Positions 44,335-52,958 of a stretch of 64,000 nt of DNA are shown one piece after another (positions within the stretch are counted from its first letter, which is position 1; every line of letters begins with the position of its first letter). Under the pieces are notes generated by a model that was given only the letters and a program-made list of their open reading frames with translations, made no database searches and was not told the DNA's origin. The position numbers and the translations under genes are program-made. The DNA comes from Fundicoccus_A sp052115865 (lineage in GTDB: Bacteria > Bacillota > Bacilli > Lactobacillales > Aerococcaceae), in the NCBI RefSeq assembly GCF_052115865.1, contig NZ_JBQKME010000001.1, forward strand, positions 124,001 to 188,000, in the 5' to 3' direction.

Positions 44335-44367
44335 ATTGCTAAATTATTTTAGACTGGAGGCCATTGT

Positions 44368-46125
44368 GTGTTAAAACTGACAAAATATTTAACCAAATCA
44401 GATTTGTTTTTAGCACTTGTTTCATTATGTTTAATTATCCTTCAAGTATATTTGGATTTGCGGATACCGGACTATATGAGTGAAATCACCATGTTAGTCC
44501 AAACCGACGGCAGCCAAATGGCTGATATTTATTCGGTAGGGGGTAAAATGGTTGCGGTCGCTTTCGCTAGTTTGCTAACGGCAGTTGTCATAGCGGTCAT
44601 CGCAGCGAAAATCTCGTCCAATTTTGGAGCTAATCTTCGCGAAGTGCTGTTCGATAAAGTGCAATCCTTCTCCTTAGAAGAAATCAAACGCTTTTCAACG
44701 TCAAGCTTGATCACGCGGACGACGAACGACGTGACCCAAGTGCAAATCCTAATCGTGATGGGGCTTCAACTGATGCTGAAGGCACCTATTATGGGAGGCT
44801 GGGCTATCACCAAAATTGCCGGTAAAAGCTGGCAGTGGACAGCGGCAACTGCCGTCGCAGTCGTATTCTTGATGACAGTCGTAGGGATAGCAATTTTACT
44901 CGCGACACCTAAATTCAAAAAACTACAAAAACTCACCGACCAACTCAACTCGGTCACTCGAGAAAATATCACTGGTTTACGCGTTGTGCGTGCTTATAAC
45001 GCTGAAGAGTACCAGGAAAACAAATTTGAAGCTGTTAACCAAGAAATGACCCAAACGAATTTATTTACAAGCCGCGTGATGTCGTTTTTAGGGCCAACGA
45101 TTCAAATGACCATGTCGGGCTTATCCTTAGCGATTTATTGGATTGGGGCTATCTTAATTAATCAAGCCGGACTTGTTGAACGGGTTGGCTTATTCTCAGA
45201 CATGATCGTTTTTTCTTCCTATGCGATGCAAGTGGTCATGTCTTTCATGATGTTAATCATGATATTTATTATGGTGCCACGGGCGAATGTTTCTGCACAA
45301 CGGATTTTAGAAGTGATTGATACAGAACCTGCTATTACGGACGGAACACTGACCACGGCGCCGACTGCATCAAAAGGGCAAGTGGAATTTAAAAGCGTTA
45401 GCTTTAAGTATCCGAATGCGAGCGAATATGTGATTAAAGATATTAGCTTTAAAGCCAACCAAGGGGATACAGTGGCTTTTATCGGTTCAACTGGATCGGG
45501 GAAAAGTACGCTCGTTAATTTAATCCCTCGACTTTATGAAGCAACCGAAGGGGAAGTCCTCGTTAATAACGTGAATGTGAAAGATTATACGCAAGAAGCA
45601 TTGCGGAATATGCTTTCTTATGTGTCACAAAAAGCCGTTCTGTTTTCTGGAACCATCAAAGAAAATATCGCTTATGGTCAAAATGGCCGTGGGGATGTTT
45701 CTGAAAGTGATGTGGTAGAAGCGGTCTACACGGCGCAGGCCAATGATTTTGTTGAAAAATTGCCTGAAACTTATGATAGTAGGGTAGCTCAATCGGGCAC
45801 CAACTTCTCAGGTGGACAGAAACAACGTTTGTCGATTGCACGTGCCATTGCGCGTCGACCAGAGATATTTATTTTCGATGATAGTTTTTCGGCTTTAGAC
45901 TATAAAACAGACCGCGCGCTGCGCGAGGCCTTAGCCAAAGATTGTCCGGATGCGACGAAACTGATTGTCGCGCAACGTGTGGGGACGATTCGGGATGCAG
46001 ATAAGATTATTGTGCTGGATGAAGGCCGGATTGTGGGCGATGGAACGCATGATGAGTTAATGGCGTCCAATGAGGTTTACCGTGAGATTGCCTATTCACA
46101 ACTTTCAGAGGAGGAATTAGCCTAA
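44368..46125 (+). CDS. heterodimeric ABC exporter subunit 1 (degenerate-site half)
   Basis: 585 residues: six membrane helices (about 1-310) and a nucleotide-binding domain with Walker A GSTGSGKST, signature FSGGQKQ and Walker B IFIFDDS. The residue after the Walker B Asp is Asp, not the catalytic Glu, so this ATP site is degenerate, as in TM287/BmrC-type subunits. GTG start after CTGGAGG. Stop overlaps the next ATG (TAATG). Likely a drug, lipid or peptide exporter. Confidence 0.93.
   Translation: MLKLTKYLTKSDLFLALVSLCLIILQVYLDLRIPDYMSEITMLVQTDGSQMADIYSVGGKMVAVAFASLLTAVVIAVIAAKISSNFGANLREVLFDKVQSFSLEEIKRFSTSSLITRTTNDVTQVQILIVMGLQLMLKAPIMGGWAITKIAGKSWQWTAATAVAVVFLMTVVGIAILLATPKFKKLQKLTDQLNSVTRENITGLRVVRAYNAEEYQENKFEAVNQEMTQTNLFTSRVMSFLGPTIQMTMSGLSLAIYWIGAILINQAGLVERVGLFSDMIVFSSYAMQVVMSFMMLIMIFIMVPRANVSAQRILEVIDTEPAITDGTLTTAPTASKGQVEFKSVSFKYPNASEYVIKDISFKANQGDTVAFIGSTGSGKSTLVNLIPRLYEATEGEVLVNNVNVKDYTQEALRNMLSYVSQKAVLFSGTIKENIAYGQNGRGDVSESDVVEAVYTAQANDFVEKLPETYDSRVAQSGTNFSGGQKQRLSIARAIARRPEIFIFDDSFSALDYKTDRALREALAKDCPDATKLIVAQRVGTIRDADKIIVLDEGRIVGDGTHDELMASNEVYREIAYSQLSEEELA
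45858..45873 (+). repeat. 16-bp dispersed motif, one mismatch, inside the exporter gene
   Basis: ACCAGAGATATTTATT differs from the consensus only at position 2. It encodes part of the Walker B strand (PEIFIF). Confidence 0.6.
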
Positions 46126-47975
46126 TGAGTGAAAGAACAGAAGAGCAAAAGCGTCCAGCTGGCGGTGGAATGGGACCAGGACCGGGTGGACTAGGGCGAA
46201 GCTTTGAAAAACCGAGAGATTTTAAAGGTTCGTGGCTCAAATTATTTCAATTTGTGAAAGAATATTGGGTCGCAATGGGAGTGGCCTTAGTTGGGGCCAT
46301 CATTGGGACGGTTCTAACTTTGATCGGACCAGATAAATTATCAGACTTAACCGATACGATTACCGCGGGATTCCTCGGTCAAATCGATATGAATCGCATT
46401 AAAGAAATTGCCTTTATCTTAGTTGTATTTTATATTATTTCTGCTGGTTTGAGCTTGATACAAGGCTTGATCATGGCGCAAGTAACACAAGGCATTTCCA
46501 AAAAACTACGAACCAGTATTTCGCAAAAAATAAATACCTTACCGATCGCCTATTTTGACCAAACGACTACCGGAGATATTTTATCCAAGGTGACCAATGA
46601 TATTGATACCATGGCGCAATCCATGAACCAAAGTGTGAGTACTTTGGTAACGGCTGTGACTATGTTGTTTGGATCTTTGTATATGATGTTAACGACCAAT
46701 GTGACCTTGACGGTGACAGCAATCTTGTCAACGCTGTTAGGATTTGGCTTGATGTTTTTAATTATGAGCCAATCACAAAAATACTTTAAGAGCCAACAAA
46801 GAGACTTAGGGTTGATTAACGGTCATATTGAAGAAATTTACACCGGTCATTCAATCGTAAAAGTCTATAATAATATTAACCACACTAAAGAACGTTTTGA
46901 CGAGATTAATAACAGCCTGCGAACCAGTGGCTTTCGTGCCCAAAGTTTGTCTGGCTTGATGATGCCGATTATGCAATTTATCGGAAACTTTGGTTATGTT
47001 GCCGTTTCGGTTGTAGGTGCTGCTTTAGCGATCGAAGGCCGCATTACCTTCGGGGTAATTGTTGCCTTTATGATGTATGTCCGCTATTTTACGCAGCCAC
47101 TCAGTCAAATAGCCCAAGGGATGCAGTCGCTACAATCAACGGCGGCAGCTAGCGAACGTGTGTTTGATATGTTAAATGCGGCAGATATGGCAGATGAATC
47201 ACACAAGACTAAAGAATTGATCAATATTGAAGGAAAAGTCGAATTTGAAAATGTTCGCTTTAGCTATGACGAAGAGGCCGAAAATGCCGATCCCGTTATT
47301 AAAAACTTTTCCGCCACTGCCTACCCTGGCCAAAAAATTGCGATTGTTGGACCAACAGGTGCTGGGAAAACAACCATGGTCAACCTCTTGATGCGCTTTT
47401 ACGAAATAAAAAGTGGCGATATCCGTATCGATGGCCAGTCTATTCAAGACTTCACCCGCGCCAATATCCACGACCAATTTTGTATGGTCTTGCAGGACAC
47501 TTGGGTGTTTGAAGGAACCATTCGTGAAAATCTAGTTTATGCCGAAGAAAACGTCAGTGATGAACAAATTCTCCAAGCCAGTAAAGCTGTGGGCTTAGAC
47601 CACTTTATCCAAACGTTACCCGAAGGCTACGACACTGTTCTGAACGACCAAGTCAGCCTATCTGAAGGTCAAAAGCAACAAATCACCATTGCGCGGGCCA
47701 TGATTGCCGACCGTCCAATGCTGATTTTAGACGAAGCGACAAGTTCCGTGGATACCCGGACGGAAATCATTATCCAAAATGCTATGGATGAGCTAATGAA
47801 AAATCGTACATCCTTCATTATCGCCCACCGTTTGTCGACTATCCGCAACGCTGATCTGGTTCTGGTGATGAAAGAAGGCGACATTATCGAAAGTGGGACG
47901 CATGATGACCTGCTGGCAGCCGACGGATTTTACGCTGAACTTTACAACAGCCAATTTACGGAAGAAGCTGCTTAA
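46125..47975 (+). CDS. heterodimeric ABC exporter subunit 2 (catalytic half)
   Basis: 616 residues with an N-terminal Gly/Pro-rich cytoplasmic extension (PAGGGMGPGPGGLGRS), six membrane helices and a nucleotide-binding domain: Walker A GPTGAGKTT, Walker B LILDEATSSVD with the catalytic Glu, and a deviant signature LSEGQ instead of LSGGQ. This deviant signature faces the degenerate Walker B of subunit 1, so both changes fall in the same composite site, the expected layout of an asymmetric exporter. Confidence 0.93.
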   Translation: MSERTEEQKRPAGGGMGPGPGGLGRSFEKPRDFKGSWLKLFQFVKEYWVAMGVALVGAIIGTVLTLIGPDKLSDLTDTITAGFLGQIDMNRIKEIAFILVVFYIISAGLSLIQGLIMAQVTQGISKKLRTSISQKINTLPIAYFDQTTTGDILSKVTNDIDTMAQSMNQSVSTLVTAVTMLFGSLYMMLTTNVTLTVTAILSTLLGFGLMFLIMSQSQKYFKSQQRDLGLINGHIEEIYTGHSIVKVYNNINHTKERFDEINNSLRTSGFRAQSLSGLMMPIMQFIGNFGYVAVSVVGAALAIEGRITFGVIVAFMMYVRYFTQPLSQIAQGMQSLQSTAAASERVFDMLNAADMADESHKTKELINIEGKVEFENVRFSYDEEAENADPVIKNFSATAYPGQKIAIVGPTGAGKTTMVNLLMRFYEIKSGDIRIDGQSIQDFTRANIHDQFCMVLQDTWVFEGTIRENLVYAEENVSDEQILQASKAVGLDHFIQTLPEGYDTVLNDQVSLSEGQKQQITIARAMIADRPMLILDEATSSVDTRTEIIIQNAMDELMKNRTSFIIAHRLSTIRNADLVLVMKEGDIIESGTHDDLLAADGFYAELYNSQFTEEAA

Positions 47976-47981
47976 CCCTTT

Positions 47982-47997
47982 AATAAATATCTCTGCT
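47982..47997 (-). repeat. 16-bp dispersed motif, exact copy
   Basis: AATAAATATCTCTGCT seven bases after the exporter stop and directly abutting its terminator. Confidence 0.87.
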
Positions 47998-48040
47998 AAT
48001 AACCACCTGCTTGTACTTTTACACAGTAGGTGGTTATTTT
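47998..48040 (+). terminator. intrinsic terminator
   Basis: AATAACCACCT pairs with AGGTGGTTATT around a 19-base loop and is followed by T residues. Confidence 0.82.
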
Positions 48041-48148
48041 AACTGGTGTTAGGGATATTTATTTTCTATATAATGTTGCAAATAAATTATCTATGCTATA
48101 ATTAAATAGATTTTTTTAAAATAAATTTAGAATATTAAGGAGATAAAA

Positions 48149-48913
48149 ATGGTTCGAAATGTACTCAAAGCAATCTTACGCTTTATCACAGCCATCTTCA
48201 TTTTTTCAATTTTTATACCAGTAGCGTCTGCCTATGAATTAATTGATCCAGAATTGATAGAGCCTTTGTACAGCGATTTGACAGTGGAAGAATTAGTAAA
48301 AGACTTGCCTAAATCAGCTAGTTTAGATGATCCGTTCTTAATGCTCATCAACCGCGATAACCGGATTACAGAAGATATCCAAATGGAATTTGCACAAACA
48401 GGGTCTGGTCATTATTATGATGCTGCGATTGCAGAAGACTTTGAAAATTTAATTACAGCTGCGGAATATGAAGGCCACTACTTCCAAACCATTTCGGCTT
48501 ACCGAACAATGGCTTACCAGGCTAACAACTTTGATTCGCGCTACTATTCCTATATTAGTGCAGGTTACAGCGAAGAGGATGCCTTTTACATGACCGACAT
48601 GTTCGTTGCGCCAGCCGATGCTACCGAACACTCAACGGGCTTAGCCTTTGACTTACTCGGTTATGACTGGAATGAATACGGCCGTGACCTCCACCAAGAT
48701 TACCAATACTATCCGTCTGCCATTTGGTTGGCTGAAAATGCCCACCACTATGGCTTTGTCATCCGCTATTTATACGGCAAAACCCCAATCACAGGCTATG
48801 AATATGAACCTTGGCACATCCGTTATGTCGGCGTCGACAACGCCAACTTTATGTTTGAACACGGATTGACCTTAGAAGAATACTTATCCTTAATCAATCT
48901 TCGAGACAATTAA
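48149..48913 (+). CDS. D-alanyl-D-alanine carboxypeptidase, VanY/M15B family
   Basis: 254 residues. Signal peptide of about 28 residues (VASAYEL), then the M15B zinc peptidase domain: SAYRTMAYQ, the zinc motif EHSTGLAFDLL (His and Asp ligands) and EPWHIRYVG with the catalytic Glu and third His ligand. It trims the terminal D-Ala of peptidoglycan stem peptides outside the membrane. Start after TAAGGAGATAAAA. The stop overlaps a 16-bp motif copy; a partial copy (GATATTTATT at 48054) lies upstream. Confidence 0.9.
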   Translation: MVRNVLKAILRFITAIFIFSIFIPVASAYELIDPELIEPLYSDLTVEELVKDLPKSASLDDPFLMLINRDNRITEDIQMEFAQTGSGHYYDAAIAEDFENLITAAEYEGHYFQTISAYRTMAYQANNFDSRYYSYISAGYSEEDAFYMTDMFVAPADATEHSTGLAFDLLGYDWNEYGRDLHQDYQYYPSAIWLAENAHHYGFVIRYLYGKTPITGYEYEPWHIRYVGVDNANFMFEHGLTLEEYLSLINLRDN

Positions 48914-48927
48914 TAAATATCTCTGCT
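48912..48927 (-). repeat. 16-bp dispersed motif, exact copy
   Basis: AATAAATATCTCTGCT, sharing the TAA stop of the VanY gene and abutting the terminator. Confidence 0.87.
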
Positions 48928-48962
48928 AAACCAAGGGACTTTTCTTAAGCTCCTTGGTTTTT
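48928..48962 (+). terminator. intrinsic terminator
   Basis: AAACCAAGG pairs with CCTTGGTTT around a loop of about 14 bases, followed by T residues. Confidence 0.78.
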
Positions 48963-49157
48963 AGGAGACGATATTTTGACGGAGGATGTGCTAGCTACTC
49001 GGATCTGCTAGCTACAACTAAGGGTTTTAGCAGAGTAATTTATTTAAAAAGATTAAATTTTAATCTTTCTTTAGCTAAATCTCATTTGCTTTTAGTGAAT
49101 ATGTGTTACTATAAAAAAGATGTTAACTAGAATGAATTAGTAAAAGGAGCCGTTAAT

Positions 49158-49895
49158 ATGAGAAGCTCAGTCGAATATTATCCAGATTATGAAAGCATTA
49201 CTTTGCCTGACCATTATTTAAAAATTGAAATTCCATCTTGGGAAGCGGTGGCACAACCGACACTCGAGACGATTTTGGAGCAATATAAAGCCATTGCGCG
49301 TGTTAGTACGGATGTTCTGACAGATGATATGGTCGCGGCTTTAGAAATTCCTAATATTAATAATGTCAATCAATTGACTCAATATGCGATTGATTATTAT
49401 CAAAAAAATAGCCGCCAACGAAAATTTTATAATGAAATTTTACCATTTTTGATGGCTTATTTTGCCGAAACAACGGAGGTTGTGATGAATAGCGAAGAAA
49501 AAGAAGCTTACTTTGATCGCTATTATGAGCAACTGAACCAATTTGCTGAAGAAGAAAATATGGACTTAGAAACCTATGGTGCCCAAATCCTACAACTTGC
49601 CCATCCAGTGATGCAGGGGATTGAAGAGCGTGCCGAGGAAGACTTTATTTTCCATTTGATTGCCCGCAAAAGATATGCTGAACAAGGTTTATCTTTAGAC
49701 GAGGAAGCTTACGAAGACTTTATCCATCAAAATGTTTTACACCAATTAGCGGATGAAATTGAGATTCGTGTTCGCTTGCCTTATACCAAATTCAAAGAAA
49801 TGATGCCTGAGATGTTGTTTACGCAAAATTTATATGATTACTTTACAGAAAAAATTCGCTTTGTGAAAAGCGATCAAACAGATCAAGAGATTTAG
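49158..49895 (+). CDS. trigger factor C-terminal domain-like protein
   Basis: 245 residues, no signal peptide, strongly acidic and helical. VLTDDMVAALEIPNINNVNQLTQYAIDYYQ and the long helical part with EEKEAYFDRYYEQLNQFAEEENMDLETYGAQIL resemble the linker and chaperone (C-terminal) domain of trigger factor. The ribosome-docking GFRxxxxP signature and the FKBP domain are absent. It may be a small SurA/trigger-factor-like holdase; assignment is by eye. A 14-of-16 motif copy lies upstream (49029-49044) and an exact copy overlaps its TAG stop. Confidence 0.55.
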   Translation: MRSSVEYYPDYESITLPDHYLKIEIPSWEAVAQPTLETILEQYKAIARVSTDVLTDDMVAALEIPNINNVNQLTQYAIDYYQKNSRQRKFYNEILPFLMAYFAETTEVVMNSEEKEAYFDRYYEQLNQFAEEENMDLETYGAQILQLAHPVMQGIEERAEEDFIFHLIARKRYAEQGLSLDEEAYEDFIHQNVLHQLADEIEIRVRLPYTKFKEMMPEMLFTQNLYDYFTEKIRFVKSDQTDQEI

Positions 49896-49909
49896 CAGAG
49901 ATATTTATT
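49894..49909 (+). repeat. 16-bp dispersed motif, exact copy
   Basis: AGCAGAGATATTTATT overlapping the TAG stop of the upstream gene and directly preceding the AAAAGGAGAGGTG ribosome binding site of the serine hydrolase gene. Confidence 0.88.
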
Positions 49910-49927
49910 TTAAAAGGAGAGGTGAGA

Positions 49928-51712
49928 TTGAAAAAGAGCCATCGAATTGCGACGATTATTGGTTTGGGAGTGCTCGTTGGGGTTGTTTTCTATTTTGTGC
50001 TGGGTGCTTTTGTGCAGCCGACTGTGAATAACTCGATTTCCAATTGGTCGTCCAATAGTTTTCAATCGTTGTTTGCTTCAGGTGACACTGAAGAGGTTGA
50101 GAAAGTGATTGTACATCGCGACCCACCGCGCCTTAATTTAAAAAATGAACACAGTATTTTAATTGAAGACCTGCGTGTGTCGGGCATCAATGTTTTTGTG
50201 GAGCAGTTTGATGAAGAGGAAGGCCTGATGGAGGAGGTCGCTGAGGAGACTTCCAGCTATGTCGAGCCGGAGTTGATTAGCAATCTGCCTTGGTTTTACT
50301 ACAGCCCTTATGTTAAGGAAGTTTCGCCTTATTCCACCGCCAATAAATATCAGCTGATTGAAAATGAAGGCTTGAATGCTTTTCAACGTGTGCGCCATGA
50401 AGGCGAAGAGTTGCTGTTTCAAAACAATGAAGCCTACACCGGTTGGTATAGCACGCCGTTTGATGGTTGGTATTATTACAGCGAAGGCGTGATGAATCCT
50501 GAAATCCGCATGTCTGCCATTGATGTGGGAGATTTATTAGCTGAAAGAGATATTTTGACTTTTTTAGCACCTAACGTCAAAAAAGAATTTTTCTTTGTTG
50601 AAGATACGATGAAATACAGTGGCTTGATGAAGCGGACCCCGACGAATTATAGTATTTTGTTTAAAAATCCTGATAGTATGATTTTGACGAGTCCGCCCGG
50701 AACCATTGATTCAACTATGCTCACGACGACAAAAAATTATGTCGATATGCCGATGGAAGTGCTGGAAGAAGTAAAGACATTCAACGGCGACTGGCTCCGC
50801 ATTGCGATTGGCTATGATGAAATCGGCTGGATCAAAAAAGACGTGAACTTTTCCGACTATGTCTACACTTATTACAGTGAGCGCGAATTACTCGACACGA
50901 TTCAATATGTTTTAATCGACGAGTTGAATCAAATCAATGCCAGAGTTGGCGCATCCTTTGTCAATACTGAAACCATGAGTCAGGTCAGCGCTTATGACCA
51001 GACCTTTTTCCCAGCAAGTACGCAAAAAATTTACGTTCTAGGGGAACTCTACCGCCAATATTCTGAAGGCATCCTTGACCCTTACGACACCGTTGTGATG
51101 TATAACTACGACAAAGTCCCTGGTGCCGGTATTATCCAAGGCTACCCAGACGGCAGCGTCTTTACCATTGACGAATTAGTTAACTTAGTTGTTATTTATT
51201 CCGATAATACAGCCGCGAACATGTTAATCGATACCGTTGGTGGCGGTGCAAATATTAATCCCGACATTCACGCCCTCGGCCTTTACAACACCTATGTTGA
51301 TGGGAAATATTACCAAGATTCAAGTGGATTTGTCACCACCCCAAGTGATGCGGCTCGTTTCTTCGCCCTCTTGTACAATAACCAAGTCAACGGCGAGCCT
51401 TGGGACGAACTCTTGATCGAGAAATTTGGCTACAACACCCACAATTTCTTGACCAACTATATCCCTTACACCACCACTTACTGGAACAAGTCCGGTCTAG
51501 GTGGCACCGAACAAAACGACGTCGCCAGCTTTGTCACCGACTTCGGTAGCTATACCTTGGCCGTCTATACCGCCGAGCCTTACAATTATGATATCATCGG
51601 GGAGCAACTCGGCATGCTGTCCTTGCGCGTCCACGACGTCTACAACGAAATCCGCAGCCAACTCTGGATCACCGTTGAAGACTCGCAAGCCTATGAAGAA
51701 GCCAACCACTAA
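49928..51712 (+). CDS. membrane-anchored serine hydrolase, class A beta-lactamase/PBP-like
   Basis: 594 residues. One N-terminal membrane helix (about 5-28) leads to an extracellular region of about 310 residues with YSTAN/GWY and FNGDWLRI blocks that look like SH3/GW-type repeats. The C-terminal serine hydrolase domain has the SxxK motif in PASTQKIYVL, SDN in YSDNTAANML and KSG in YWNKSGLGG, the three penicilloyl-transferase motifs. It may be a DD-peptidase or a cell wall-bound beta-lactamase homologue. TTG 49928 is best spaced from AAGGAGAGG. Inverted exact 16-bp motifs flank the gene. Confidence 0.82.
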   Translation: MKKSHRIATIIGLGVLVGVVFYFVLGAFVQPTVNNSISNWSSNSFQSLFASGDTEEVEKVIVHRDPPRLNLKNEHSILIEDLRVSGINVFVEQFDEEEGLMEEVAEETSSYVEPELISNLPWFYYSPYVKEVSPYSTANKYQLIENEGLNAFQRVRHEGEELLFQNNEAYTGWYSTPFDGWYYYSEGVMNPEIRMSAIDVGDLLAERDILTFLAPNVKKEFFFVEDTMKYSGLMKRTPTNYSILFKNPDSMILTSPPGTIDSTMLTTTKNYVDMPMEVLEEVKTFNGDWLRIAIGYDEIGWIKKDVNFSDYVYTYYSERELLDTIQYVLIDELNQINARVGASFVNTETMSQVSAYDQTFFPASTQKIYVLGELYRQYSEGILDPYDTVVMYNYDKVPGAGIIQGYPDGSVFTIDELVNLVVIYSDNTAANMLIDTVGGGANINPDIHALGLYNTYVDGKYYQDSSGFVTTPSDAARFFALLYNNQVNGEPWDELLIEKFGYNTHNFLTNYIPYTTTYWNKSGLGGTEQNDVASFVTDFGSYTLAVYTAEPYNYDIIGEQLGMLSLRVHDVYNEIRSQLWITVEDSQAYEEANH

Positions 51713-51728
51713 AATAAATATCACTGCT
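51713..51728 (-). repeat. 16-bp dispersed motif, exact copy
   Basis: AATAAATATCACTGCT starting at the base after the serine hydrolase stop codon and abutting a strong terminator. Confidence 0.88.
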
Positions 51729-51780
51729 ACCCATCCCATCGTCCGGCGTTTTTGCGCCGAACGATGGGATGGGTTGTTTA
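51729..51780 (+). terminator. strong GC-rich intrinsic terminator
   Basis: ACCCATCCCATCGT and the inner CGGCG pair with CGCCG and ACGATGGGATGGGT, giving a stem of about 19-20 bp with a TTTTTG loop. The tail TGTTTA is weakly T-rich. Confidence 0.8.
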
Positions 51781-52469
51781 CTGCTTGGGGATGGGTGGTG
51801 GTGAGTAGGTAGCGGTCGGATGAAAGAGTGATTTCATCCGAGCGGTTAGTGTGCGCTCGTTTGAAAAGGAGATTTCATCCGAGCGGTTAGTGTGCGCTCG
51901 TTTGAAAAGGAGATTTCATCCGAGCGGTTGGTTCGTGCTCGTTTGAAAAGTGAGTTTCATCCGAGCGGTTGGTTCGCGCTCGTTTGAAAAGGAGATTTCA
52001 TCCGAGGGGTTAGTTCGCGCTCGTATGAAAAGGAGATTTCATCCGAGCGGTTGGTTCGCGCTCGTTTGAAAGTGGTGTTTCATCCGAGCGGCTTGTGCGC
52101 GCTCGTTTGAAAAGGTGATTTCATCCGAGCGGCTGCCTCGCGCTCGTTTGAAAAGTTGATTTCATCCGAGCGGATTGTCCGCGCTCGTATGAAAAGGTGG
52201 TTTCATCCGAGCGGCTGGTCTGCGGTCGTATGAAAAGAGGATTTCATCCGAGCGGCTGGTTCGCGGTCGGATGAACGAGTGGTTTCATCCGAGCGGTTAG
52301 TTCGCGGTCGTTTGAAAAGTAGATTTCATCCGAGTGCTCCCCAGCCCCCAATCTCACCCCGCGCTATAATTACCTTTAGAAAAAATTATTAAAATCAAAT
52401 GAGAATTAAAAGCTATTCCAAGTATTATCTGCTATAATAGCGGAAAGTATATTTGAAAGAAGGAAGCTT
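51781..52469. other. gene-free region holding array F
   Basis: It consists of a G-rich left flank (51784-51806), array F, a C-rich right flank (52336-52366) and the AT-rich promoter zone of the Lrp gene (TATAAT at 52433-52438). No coding potential. Confidence 0.8.
51832..52334. repeat. tandem hairpin array F (41-bp period, 12 units plus partial)
   Basis: Same unit family as array C: TTTCATCCGAGCGG, variable core, CGCTCGTTTGAAA, linker. The 13th, partial unit begins exactly 492 bp (12 x 41) after the first. Units near the right end are more diverged (for example GCGGTCGTATGAA), while units 1 and 2 are identical, as expected if new units are added at the left. Confidence 0.92.
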
Positions 52470-52958
52470 ATGGGGAGCAAGGAACAAATACTTCAATTAT
52501 TAGAAAATGACAGCCGCCTCACACATAAAGAAATTGCTATGATGTTAGCGATGGAAGAAGAGAGTGTGACGCAACAAATTCGTGAAATGGAAAAAGAAGG
52601 CATTATTTGCGGTTACCATACCATTGTCAATTGGGAAAAAACCAATGATGCGGATGTGTCTGCGATTGTAGAAGTTCGTGTTAATCCACAACGTGGACAA
52701 GGATTTGATCGGATTGCAGAGAAAATTTATCAATTTCCTGAAGTACAAGCTGTGTTTTTGATTTCAGGCTCATATGATTTTTCAATTGAATTAAAAAAAG
52801 CACCGATGCGTGATATAGCAAACTTTGTTTCTTCACGCTTATCGATCATTGAAGAAGTACAATCAACTTCTACCAATATTATTCTAAAAAAATACAAGGA
52901 TCATGGGACAGTTTTTGTCAAAGAAGATGATGAACAACGCTTGGTGGTATCGCCATGA
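52470..52958 (+). CDS. Lrp/AsnC family transcriptional regulator
   Basis: 162 residues. An N-terminal helix-turn-helix (1-60; LLENDSRLTHKEIAMMLAMEEESVTQQIREMEKEGIICGY) precedes a RAM effector-binding domain (70-150; VEVRVNPQRGQGFDRIAEKIYQFPEVQAVFLISGSYD). It overlaps the aminotransferase gene by four bases (ATGA), so it probably senses the amino acid substrate and regulates the pair. Start follows AAGAAGGAAGCTT. Confidence 0.88.
   Translation: MGSKEQILQLLENDSRLTHKEIAMMLAMEEESVTQQIREMEKEGIICGYHTIVNWEKTNDADVSAIVEVRVNPQRGQGFDRIAEKIYQFPEVQAVFLISGSYDFSIELKKAPMRDIANFVSSRLSIIEEVQSTSTNIILKKYKDHGTVFVKEDDEQRLVVSP

Larger units (their letters stand above)
43669..44367. other. gene-free region between the sensor kinase and the ABC exporter
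   Basis: It contains array E, then a promoter with TACAAT at 44213-44218, a possible short leader peptide (44233-44301) and two successive hairpins upstream of the exporter operon. No full-size gene is supported. Confidence 0.7.
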
